From: Azolla pinnata
Taxonomy: Eukaryota > Streptophyta > Polypodiopsida > Salviniales > Salviniaceae
Assembly (NCBI GenBank): GCA_037176905.1
Contig: JBBBWG010009779.1
Span: forward strand, 1-22,487
DNA: 22,487 bases
Direction of reading: 5' to 3'
Below are positions 1 to 7,938 of the stretch, in pieces (position 1 is the stretch's first letter; each line of letters starts with the position of its first letter). Below the pieces are notes generated by a model. That model saw only the letters and a list, made by a program, of their open reading frames with translations, made no database searches and had not been told where the DNA came from. The translations under genes were made by a program, and so were the position numbers.

Positions 1-846
1 GGCGCGGGAGAACGCGTCGGGGAGGCCGCCGTCGAGCGAGTTGTGGCCGGCAGCGAAGTAGCGGAGCGACGCGCTGCGCGCGGCCGACGCCGGCACGGCG
101 CCCGTGAGCCCGTTGAAGTCGGCCGCGAACTGCCACAGGCGCGGCGCGGCGGCGAAGAGCTGCGCGGGGATCGGCCCCGACAGCGAGTTGTTCTTGAGCA
201 CGAGCGACTCGAGGCGCGTGGCCCGGGCGAGGCCCGCCGGGATGGGGCCCGAGAGCGAGTTGTAGTGGAGGCGGAGCGTGGCGAGGCTGGAGAGGTTGGC
301 CCAGGCTTCTTCGAAGCCCGGGATCGCGCCCGAGAGGCGGTTGCGCGAGAGGTCGAGCAGCGCGAGCGAGCGCAGCCCGAAGAGCTGCGGCGGCAGCTCC
401 CCGCGCAGCTCGTTGTTGGACAGGTCGAGGCGCTCGAGGTGCAGCAGCTCCCCGAGCGCCGCGAGGCTGCTTGCGTTCGCAGGAGGAGCCTTCGCCCCGA
501 GATGAAGCCCCGGCAGCGAGAGCTCCACCACTACCATGCTGCTGCCATTGCCATTGCCATTGCCATTGCCATTGCCATTGCTGCTGCTGCTGTTGCTGCA
601 GATCACCCCCTTCCATCCCTTGCAGTGCTCGTCGCCGCCCGAGCTGCTCGTCGAGTTGCTGCTGCTGTTCGATCTCACCCAGCTCGACAGGCTCGCTGGG
701 CTCTGCAAGCTCTCCTTCAGCCTCAGCAATGCTTCCATCTCCTCCTGCTGCTGCGCTCCCGCGGGTTTCGCTGCCATCGCCGCCGCCGCCAGCATCATCG
801 ACAGCAGCAGCAGCGGCGCACGGTAGCCGTTGAGCGGAAGCACCAT
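1..846 (-). CDS. LRR receptor-like protein, N-terminal part (runs off left edge)
   Basis: The minus strand reads open from an ATG at 846 to the window edge, giving 282 residues with no stop. Residues 1-31 look like a signal peptide (hydrophobic Leu/Met/Ala run, then an Ala-Gly-Ala site). Residues 35-83 fit the plant LRR N-terminal cap (EALLRLKESL, Trp56, then Cys75 and Cys83 spaced WKGVIC-style). Six LRRs follow from about residue 115, with xLxxLxLxxNxLxGxIP cores such as LERLDLSNNELRGELP and LESLVLKNNSLSGPIP. Residues 90-101 are six Asn-Gly dipeptides encoded by a hexanucleotide repeat. Codons are almost all G/C-ending. The family binds ligands or co-receptors at the plasma membrane. The transmembrane segment and any kinase lie outside the window, so receptor kinase and receptor-like protein cannot be told apart. 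The opening resembles pollen-receptor-kinase-type caps, but I do not assign a subfamily. Confidence 0.85.
   Translation of the reverse strand, partial: MVLPLNGYRAPLLLLSMMLAAAAMAAKPAGAQQQEEMEALLRLKESLQSPASLSSWVRSNSSSNSTSSSGGDEHCKGWKGVICSNSSSSNGNGNGNGNGNGSSMVVVELSLPGLHLGAKAPPANASSLAALGELLHLERLDLSNNELRGELPPQLFGLRSLALLDLSRNRLSGAIPGFEEAWANLSSLATLRLHYNSLSGPIPAGLARATRLESLVLKNNSLSGPIPAQLFAAAPRLWQFAADFNGLTGAVPASAARSASLRYFAAGHNSLDGGLPDAFSRA
544..580. repeat. (GCCATT)6 hexanucleotide repeat inside the LRR gene
   Basis: Six perfect GCCATT units lie in the coding sequence of the LRR gene. On the minus strand they encode six Asn-Gly dipeptides just after the second Cys of the LRR N-terminal cap. Being a multiple of three, changes in unit number would keep the frame. 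Confidence 0.95.
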
Positions 847-851
847 GCCTC

Positions 852-915
852 TCTTCTTCTTCTTCTTCTTCTTCTTCTTCGTCTTCCTCCTCCTCCTCCT
901 GCTGCTGCTGCTGCA
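852..915. repeat. CTT/CTC/CTG trinucleotide tract in the 5' leader of the LRR gene
   Basis: A (CTT)n run at 852-880 passes into CTC and then CTG units up to about 915. It lies immediately upstream of the LRR start codon and would be read as a GAA/GAG/CAG tract in the transcript. GA-rich 5' leaders are common in plants. Confidence 0.9.
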
Positions 916-1243
916 CGTTGATCTATCTATCTTGGTGCGCTGTTGGGGCCACGCGAGTAATGCTTCCTTCTTCAACGCCTCCTCACTGTCACAGCAACGC
1001 TGCTCCCTTCCTTGCCTTCTTCCCCTTCGTCTTCCCTTCTTCCCTGCTTGAATCAAGAAGGCCACAGTAATATAAGAATGCTTGCTCCTTGCTTCTTCCT
1101 CCTTCCTGCTTCCTCCTCCTGCTTTTCCTTCTTGCACCTGCTATGTCCCACGATTCCTCCTGCTTCCCTCCTCACGGTGCCTTCTTCTTTCTTCTTCTTT
1201 CTTTCTCTTCTCCTGCCTCAACTAGCTTCTTTTCTCGCTTGGT

Positions 1244-1283
1244 ACCACGATTCCCACCACCAAACCACGATTCCCACCACCAA
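1244..1283. repeat. 2 x 20-bp perfect tandem duplication
   Basis: The unit ACCACGATTCCCACCACCAA occurs twice head-to-tail at 1244-1263 and 1264-1283. Confidence 0.9.
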
Positions 1284-1311
1284 ACCGCAAGCAAAGACAG
1301 GGAATCACTCG

Positions 1312-1340
1312 ATCTCAATCTCAATCTCAATCTCAATCTC
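1312..1340. repeat. CTCAAT hexanucleotide repeat
   Basis: About four to five CTCAAT units, followed directly by a CGAT repeat at 1338-1352. Confidence 0.85.
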
Positions 1341-1539
1341 GATCGATCGATCAATCACTCACCCGCGGAGCGCCAACAACCAGATTTCCCCACAAAAACC
1401 TGCTGAGGTTCTGCGCCTGCCTGCACTTGATGGACAGAAAGATCTGCTGCCCCCAAAAACCCACACACAGCAACATCTATCTATCTACACACAACACACC
1501 ACACACGAACATCTATGTACTATGTACACCCACTGAGAA

Positions 1540-1572
1540 GGATCAGGATCAGGACCAGGACCAGGATCAGGA
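1540..1572. repeat. AGGATC/AGGACC hexanucleotide repeat
   Basis: Five imperfect hexamer units alternating between AGGATC and AGGACC. Confidence 0.8.
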
Positions 1573-1790
1573 GAACCGGGAGGGCTGCGGTGCCGTATTC
1601 CTTATTCCCTTATTCTTCTTGCGGCAGCGCCGGCTTCCTTCCGTTTCCTTCTCCCGCAACGCCACCGCTTATTGTGCTTCTTCTTCTTCTTATTCTTCCG
1701 TTTCCTGTTTGTCTGCCGGCCTGCGTGCGTCTGAATGGATCCGAGGTCCGTATGTACATACGAGGTCGGCCTGTTCTGTACACACAGCGG

Positions 1791-1792
<2 letters not shown>

Positions 1793-1826
<34 letters not shown>
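1793..1826. repeat. (GA)n dinucleotide microsatellite
   Basis: About 17 uninterrupted GA units. GAGA tracts in plant promoters can bind BBR/BPC factors; no such role is shown here. Confidence 0.95.
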
Positions 1827-1831
<5 letters not shown>

Positions 1832-1955
1832 GAAGAAGAATCAATCACAGAGGGAGAGAGACTCCGCATGTATTTGTAAAAGGCTGCTGCTGACGAAGAC
1901 GATCCGATCTCCATTCTCGTGTTTTCCTCCTGTTGAAATCTTCTGCTTCTTCTCG

Positions 1956-1999
1956 TCTTCTTCTTCTTCTTCTTCTTCTTCTTCTTCTTCTTCTTCTTC
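1956..1999. repeat. (TCT)n trinucleotide microsatellite
   Basis: About 14 to 15 near-perfect TCT units. Confidence 0.95.
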
Positions 2000-2097
2000 G
2001 CAGACTCCGTGTGCAAGCAAAGAAAGTCTGGTTTTTTCCTTCTTCCGAGATTCTGTTTTTTTTATTTTTTTATTTTTTAACGCGCGGGAAAACTGAA

Positions 2098-2134
2098 AGT
2101 CAACATCCGTTGACCGGTCAACCGGGATTTGACT
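2098..2134. promoter_or_regulatory. W-box cluster with a 14-bp palindrome
   Basis: Four TTGAC cores lie within 37 bp: AGTCAA at 2098-2103, the perfect palindrome GTTGACCGGTCAAC at 2109-2122 (two head-to-head cores), and TTGACT at 2129-2134. TTGAC[C/T] is the established WRKY-factor W-box. The cluster sits about 1.25 kb upstream of the LRR start codon. Binding and target gene are inferred. Confidence 0.55.
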
Positions 2135-2330
2135 TTCTCGAAGCGCAGAAAAACCGCATCTCGGTGCATCTTGTGGAATGCTAAGCCCCCCGATTGTTTT
2201 AACACCACCGATTTCACTTCATTGTGGGTGCGATTCGCATCGAATCGATCGATCGGTATCGATCGATCGATCAGCACCGAACGAACGCGCTGATCGACTG
2301 CTGAAACCCTGCAGCTGCCGCTGCCTTCTG

Positions 2331-2434
2331 CTGATCGCATCCGGTCACGGAATCATCGACCAGAGGAATAAAATCAACTTTTGCTGATCAGATCCAGTAA
2401 GGGAATCATCGATCAGAGGAATAAAATCGATTCG
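2331..2434. repeat. Imperfect tandem duplication, about 52 bp x 2
   Basis: Copy 1 (2331-2383) and copy 2 (2384-2434) both start CTGATC and share GGAATCATCGA.CAGAGGAAT and AAAATC. They differ at scattered positions. Confidence 0.85.
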
Positions 2435-3489
2435 CCGGCGCTGTGCTGTAGGGGCATCCGTTAGATCGATGGAAGTTAAGAGTAGGCGTTAATCTGTAAA
2501 AAAAAATTATGTTAGCAGGCGTTAAAAATGTAGTATAATTTTGGTAGGCGTTTTTTTGTCCGGTAATTCTCCCTTATTTTTATTTTTAGGGGAAACTTCT
2601 ACAAGAAACTCCCGATCAATTTATTAATCACGTTTTAATGCCCACTGAAATTAAAAATTACGAAATCAACGCCTAGTTTTAGCGCTAATCGATTAATGCC
2701 GAATCAGCTTCTCTCCCTGATCGATTCTATCCTTATGCTCATTGATCCATAGTCGTCCTACTTCTATTTATTACTCCGTATGCTTGTTGATTCATACTCT
2801 ACCTACTTCTGATCACTACCGCTTCCTCCATGTTGTTGTTTTCTACTCAATTCCCTTACTATGTTTGATTAGCGGAACTTAATAATTTCAAAAATCTTAT
2901 TAAGTTGGCGTTTATCAATTAATCAGACATTTATTTTTAGTGAGATATATCCAGAGAGGAGGACCCATATCCGCAATCCGCTGAAAGAAGAAAGGAACCG
3001 AACTTCTCGCCACAGTGTCTAAAAAACAAATGAAGAAAACACACAACTAATGCTCGATGTTGGCCGCAAATGTCGGGAACGTTTTTTAGACCCAACTTGA
3101 ACTAACGTTATCAAACGTTAATTTTGTAACCAAAGCTTTCTATCAAGGCAGTTCACAATGTCTTATCCTGTCTGTTTGGGGAGCAGTAGCTAGTTTCGAA
3201 CACGAGCATTCAAAAGTTCTAGATAGAGGATCCTGCGGTGTACTGCCGATTCAGTAAACAACAGAATCGATCTCGTTTAATAATAACGATCGATTGCTAG
3301 ATGCCACACCGTGTGAATTTAATCATCATCTAGATGGTCACCTCATCCTTCATCCGTCGAAAATTTCACCCAAAGGCCACAACACCGAAAAGCCAGCTTT
3401 TTAAAAGCTTTTTCAGCGAGACTCGAACTCCAGACCTGTTTACCTTTACGAGGACACCCACATCCTATGTTGTTAAATTAAAAGTCGAT
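2435..3489. other. AT-rich intergenic sequence, no gene seen
   Basis: No reading frame here resembles a protein. The word GGCGTT or its complement recurs several times (near 2484, 2517, 2547, 2670 and 2906), suggesting old repeat decay. On the minus strand a tRNA B-box-like GAGTTCGAGTCTC (3420-3432) hints at a SINE-type remnant, but no matching A-box was found. Confidence 0.5.
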
Positions 3490-3518
3490 AGATGTCGATC
3501 CACGATGGATCGACATCT
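3490..3518. repeat. Perfect inverted repeat: 12-bp arms, 5-base loop
   Basis: AGATGTCGATCC (3490-3501) is followed by ACGAT and then its exact reverse complement (3507-3518). It has no T-run typical of a terminator, and its role is unknown. Confidence 0.9.
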
Positions 3519-3931
3519 GTCTGTTTCTTGATAACATTCGATCTGATTCTACTCCTTTCTATAATTTCGAACCACATAAAATAATGGCTGGCTAAAGTCG
3601 TTGCCGCGTAACACACGACTGACGTGCTCGGCAATCTTCCACATGGTCGATCGAACCTTAGAGCGTGCGTGCCCATTACTCAGAAAAAAAAGTGATTCGA
3701 AAAATTTTCTCTCCTCTGCTTCTTTACAAATCGCCGAAACCTATAACCTAAACCTCACAAAACATATCCGTGATGGGCTAATGACTCTTCATCATAACAT
3801 GCACACCACCCATCTCAATACAAGGCTTGGAATCAGGGTTCGACGGCTTCACAATGCAAATCAACCGATCGATTCCTTAGAAATCTCGATTGCATAAAAC
3901 ACAAAAACCATCTTTTTATGAAGTCTTACGG

Positions 3932-3972
<41 letters not shown>
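3932..3972. repeat. (ATT)n microsatellite
   Basis: About 13 to 14 perfect ATT units in AT-rich intergenic DNA. Confidence 0.95.
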
Positions 3973-5498
3973 CAAATCCTCGCAAGAAAGGGATGATCCA
4001 TACAAAAACCTTCGAAAGAAAAACATGAAAAACCTCAGGAAAAGAAGTAATGACAATGTAATGCTTTTGCTTGAAAACAACTTGGAGCTTTTACACCAGT
4101 TTTATGTGTAATGGCTTTTTAATCGACAGAAAGATTGATCTTTGACAAGTGATTTCAAGAGATCCAGTTTGAAAGCATACTGATAATAATGCTCAAGTTA
4201 TAATCTCTTTACATTACCGGTATTGTCAAAATTTGTTGCTAGCTGATTCGAAAAATCCCACTTGAACAATAGAAATGCCTGGTTCAGTTTTCTCGAACCC
4301 TAGTTTGAAAGCTTTATGTTGTCACGGACAAGCTCTAAATTTGTAAAAACTTGTAGAATGACCTGAAACCCTAAAGAACTTGTAAAACAAGATTTAGCAC
4401 CTCTAGAAAGTTCACTTCATAGAACTTACTCAAGAGCTCATACGACTGACTCCATGCATTCCCTTGAATCAAAAATCAAGGTGAATAATGTCGATTGAAA
4501 AATCGTAAGTAGTTCCAATTTCAAAAATCCGTTCCTGTGGTCTTCTGTCATGTTCATCCCAAAATATCTCTTTGTTCTCCCCTACCTTTGCATTTGCTCT
4601 TTGACACTTGTCCGTAGTATCGCCATCTGGTTTAGTTTCTATGGTTTTACAATCGTGTTATCACTTTTTTGTAAAGGTTTGACTTGGATGGCTGATGAAA
4701 CAAGCAAGGCGGATTTCTCAAATGGATATGGCACAAGTGACAAGAAGAGAAATGCCTCTTCATCTTAGATTACAATCTTACCATTGGGAATGGAAGCTTG
4801 GTGTGAATTTTTCAGCTCATACACTACCTGGAAGGCTTGCTATGTACAAGCCTCCAACATTTTCACATGTCACCTGCAAAAGACTTGTAGTAAACTTATT
4901 TATATCGAATATGATGTTTTACCTCAAAGGCCAATAGAAGAATATGAGAGGGCGCACGAACCACAATTTATCAATATATAACCTTGCTCTTGAAGGAAGG
5001 GATAAAAACTCTGAATGGAAAGAGAATCGATAATTTAGAAAAAAAAGGCTCATGTGTAAACAATCCAAGAATGCACATGAATGAAAACCTGTTGACCTAT
5101 ATTCAAATCTTGAATCTTACCACTCGTTGAAGTTTACAAGGGTTATGTGGCCTTAGAGACACAAATTCCAGCCACTTCTTTCACAGTCAATCATCAATTT
5201 CTGAAATTCTTAATCGCCAGAACTTACTCATGAAAAACACAGCCGGAATTTCCACGCTTTGCAAAAACTCAGAAATGCGATGATGGCTATGTATAAGCAA
5301 CGTCTTGTTTATGGTCAAGACCAGATCAAAATGACACATAGAAATGTTGAATAATAAAGCCATGCAAGAGTGGCAGTAAAAGCATCGAGATGGACAGAGC
5401 ACTTTTAGTTTTCAATTCCATGAGAGATCGTTTTAAACATAAGCAAAAGGGTCACACTCCAAGCTCCTATTCTTTGCTATTATGCATACGCATTTTAC
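3973..5498. other. AT-rich intergenic sequence, no confident gene
   Basis: Short reading frames on both strands show no recognisable family. On the minus strand, exon-like stretches with GT donors end near 5227 (CATGA then GTAAGT) and 5121 (CGAGTG then GTAAGA), but they do not join in frame with each other or with the candidate exons at 5499-5831. A small hairpin-like CCTTGA...TCAAGG lies near 4463-4482. Confidence 0.4.
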
Positions 5499-5548
5499 CA
5501 GACAATGTGGGTGACAGACAATGATTTGGTGTTGCAACACTACCCGGG
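5499..5548 (-). CDS. Candidate internal exon of an unrecognised minus-strand gene
   Basis: A strong acceptor on the minus strand (TTTCTTTTTCGCAG) precedes 50 bases ending at a GTAAAA donor. Joined after the 5735-5831 candidate exon it stays open and would add SPGSVATPNHCLSPTLS. I recognise no family. It could be chance. Confidence 0.2.
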
Positions 5549-5734
5549 CTGCGAAAAAGAAACGGAACCCACTTCCACACTACGGAGAGCCTGCATAACT
5601 CAATAGCAGTAACCAGCTTTTGACCAGCGTATAACATGGAAAACACAAGTATTTCACAGCTCCTCCTATGTCCTGATTACACACATGTACATTTGCCATT
5701 CAAGCAATCGCCTTACAAGAAGTTGAGAGCATAC

Positions 5735-5831
5735 CTCATCCAAAACAATCGCTTCAGAGAGGCGGCATCAGCACGATGACGAAGATCCATGGCTCCTTTG
5801 CATAACACTTCTTCCCCAAGCTCAAGAGATT
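5735..5831 (-). CDS. Candidate internal exon of an unrecognised minus-strand gene
   Basis: Minus-strand TTGTAG acceptor, 97 bases and a GATGAG/GTATGC donor. The open frame reads SLELGEEVLCKGAMDLRHRA, then DAASLKRLFWM. Its amino acid balance looks protein-like and unlike the surrounding frames. It cannot be joined with certainty to the start at 6432, because the best first-exon donors do not agree in phase, except a weak one (GCTC/GTGAAC). The function is unknown. It could be a decayed gene. Confidence 0.25.
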
Positions 5832-6171
5832 CTACAACATACGGTGTGCAACACACGAGGACATCCCGGCCATGCCATGCACGTACACAGAATAGACATG
5901 GGCACATGCCACGTACAGACGAGAAACGAGCACGGGCATCCCACAGATACAAGACATATGAAACAAATGCACGAGTAGGCATGCAGAAATCACACTCGGA
6001 TTGCGTGTGCGATGCAAACGAGTTCTATACGCAAGATAGTGCGAACACTGCTGCCAAGCATCGGAACCAGCCTTGGGAATGAATCAAGACATGGCTTAAC
6101 CCCGACATGGCTACCACACATGCATTGCTGTTGCAATCTAGAGTAGGTCTACGGCATGGAGTTGAGAGTTG

Positions 6172-6432
6172 CTACGCTGCAGACGCGCAGACGACGCTGA
6201 TGATGATCCACCGAGGGCATAGGATCTCTTGAGATTGGGGAAGATATGTTACATAGCCATCGCCCAAAGTCGATGGGGGAGGAAAATCGAAAACACGGTA
6301 CGGTTCACGAGCCAGAAACAGGAAGAAGCACCTCGAAAGAGAAGCAGAAGCAGAAGCAGAAGCAGAAGCAGCAGAGCGGCTTCTGGAGACGCCGGGGAAT
6401 TCGTTCGTACAGAGAGCTCGGGCAGAAGCCAT
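6172..6432 (-). CDS. Possible first exon or small ORF behind a telo-box leader, unknown function
   Basis: An ATG at 6432 on the minus strand opens 86 codons ending at a TAG at 6172-6174. The start follows directly on three telomere-like TTTAGGG units, an arrangement common in 5' leaders of plant housekeeping genes. The N terminus (MASARALCTNEFPG..., then Ser/Ala repeats from an AGAAGC microsatellite, Arg-rich and lacking acidic residues after Glu11) resembles an organellar targeting peptide. Possible splice donors occur inside it (CGAG/GTGCTT, GCTC/GTGAAC, CTAT/GTAACA), so the real exon may be shorter and continue into the candidate exons at 5831-5735 and 5548-5499. No family recognised. Confidence 0.3.
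   Translation of the reverse strand: MASARALCTNEFPGVSRSRSAASASASASASLSRCFFLFLAREPYRVFDFPPPSTLGDGYVTYLPQSQEILCPRWIIISVVCASAA
6336..6372. repeat. AGAAGC hexanucleotide repeat
   Basis: About six AGAAGC units. On the minus strand they encode the Ala-Ser run of the ORF starting at 6432. Confidence 0.85.
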
Positions 6433-6433
6433 A

Positions 6434-6505
6434 AAACCCTAAACCCTAAACCCTAATTGCAGTTTGCTCTTAAAAGAAAAAAACACATAGGAAAAACTAG
6501 GGTTT
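6434..6505 (-). promoter_or_regulatory. Telo-box pair
   Basis: Three AAACCCT units lie at 6434-6454 and a separate CTAGGGTTT at 6497-6505. Telo-boxes are established elements in promoters and leaders of plant translation-related genes. They support a promoter for the ORF starting at 6432. A palindromic GGGCGCCC at 6545-6552 lies further upstream. Confidence 0.45.
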
Positions 6506-6582
6506 CACGTTGCAGATTGAGAGGCCACTTTCAGACTCTCTCATGGGCGCCCAAATTCCAAACCAAACTATGAATCTGATCA

Positions 6583-6662
6583 TATGATCGATCGATCGAT
6601 ACCTTCAATCGGTTGATCGTGTGCTCGATCGATACAATCGATCGGTTGATTACACGATCCGA
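6583..6662. repeat. CGAT-rich repeat block
   Basis: Repeated CGATCGAT runs alternate with two copies of ATCGGTTGAT. Similar CGAT runs occur at 1338-1352 and 2244-2272. Confidence 0.7.
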
Positions 6663-6800
6663 ATTGTGTCATCAGGAAGATCTGACGTAGGCGCCAATCT
6701 CTGAGAGGGTTATAGTACGTTACAAACGCGGATCGATCTTCGAGACTCATCAGCAAACGAATCGTATGCATTTCTGCTTGCCTCGACGTGATGGGAGCTT

Positions 6801-6861
6801 TACTCGATGCATCGGGCGTGATGGGTTCAATCTTGCTTGCATTTGCTTACTCGATGCATCG
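6801..6861. repeat. Duplicated TACTCGATGCATCG motif
   Basis: Identical 14-mers at 6801-6814 and 6848-6861 each contain the palindrome CGATGCATCG. They appear to belong to an imperfect tandem duplication of about 47 bp. Confidence 0.6.
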
Positions 6862-7938
6862 ACGCGATGCAACCCAATCTGCCACTATTTGTGTTTCTTT
6901 GCAAGCAATTGTGCTCATTTGGTCTGGTGTGTGCGATATAGTCGCTGAATCGTCCGTGCAAAGCATACAATATATGAACACGAACCCGCGCTTGAGGGTT
7001 CAAGATGGTAGCTATCTGTCTATGGATGTATCATCTGATGGTTCTAGATGGGAGGTGTTCCTGTGGATGATACAACTGTTTGACAATTCCAAAACTGTTC
7101 GACAAGTGACCAAAGTCATCTACCAAGTTTGATGCACCATTACCGCGACACATTCAAACTATACTAGTCCAACAACAAAGCCTGTAATCTCCAGCCAAGC
7201 ATCGAGAGTCGCCAGACATCGGAACAAGACCTTCGATCTTACCATTAGGCAGCTTCACCCTTTTGTACCACAGCTACAGACACACCTCAGAAAAGAACAT
7301 ATTCAGCTGAACCCACCAGGTTCATGGAGACAAAAAAAAGTCATGACACAAGCAAGAGATGCTTGTCGTTGATTTCGGTGTATGGCTTGGAAATTGCTTA
7401 TTTGTTTTCATCACAGATTTTTGACATTGTTCCAATTTCCAAAGATACTTGATGTACTTGCCTTTGGGAGTGATGATCTTCGACTTGCCCTTGAATTCCT
7501 CTTCTCTTTCAGATTCACCTGCATTTCTTATGCATCGCAAAATGATGACCGACAATCTGAGGGACCCAAAGAAATCCAAAGAAGTTCATTTCCATGTCTG
7601 CCTGAAAACAATGTTTGCACAACAGAGAAAATAAGAAGAAAATCGGAGCTCGCATCAAAACCGAAAGTTACAATCTCTGCTTCCATTGGATTGGAGAAAT
7701 ACAGAAAAGGAATGTCCACCAAAAATTCCTTTGGCAATCTAGTTCCACTATAGTTTTCATGTAGAAAATGGATGCTCAATCAACTTGGCAAAAGAAAAAT
7801 TTCCCGAACGTGGCCTACACCCGCAGATTTATATACTAATCCCCTTCTCTTTTTGTGCTTGTATATACATACCTATGTATATATACTTGATGCGCAGCTG
7901 TGTCAAAAGCTAGACATCTATACAAGAAGAGCACTGCA
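6862..7938. other. Region downstream of the RNE gene, no confident gene
   Basis: This stretch includes the expected 3' UTR of the RNE gene just left of 7939. A minus-strand frame at 7322-7579 contains GESEREEEFKGKSKIITPKG and reads somewhat like coding sequence, but it lacks a recognisable family, a good start or a clear exon structure. No AATAAA signal was seen close to the RNE stop. Confidence 0.4.

Larger units (their letters stand above)
916..2097. promoter_or_regulatory. Presumed upstream region of the LRR gene, rich in microsatellites
   Basis: No believable gene is seen here. Overlapping short reading frames are low-complexity (poly-Ser, poly-Leu, Lys or Arg-Glu runs) and result from pyrimidine-rich and GA-rich tracts. 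A TATA-like TTATATTA on the minus strand near 1068-1075 would give a leader of roughly 220 bases. The assignment as promoter rests on position only. Confidence 0.4.

Noticed and set aside
43-921. Long plus-strand frame of 292 codons
   Set aside because: It is the opposite-strand shadow of the GC-rich LRR gene; its Arg/Glu/Ala-rich composition is typical of such shadows and it matches no family.
2244-2272. Possible phage-type or integrase attachment site made of CGAT repeats
   Set aside because: CGAT runs recur across the window as simple low-complexity sequence and no integrase or cargo is present.
6434-6456. Telomeric repeat or chromosome end
   Set aside because: Only three AAACCCT units next to a start codon; this is a promoter telo-box, not a telomere tract.
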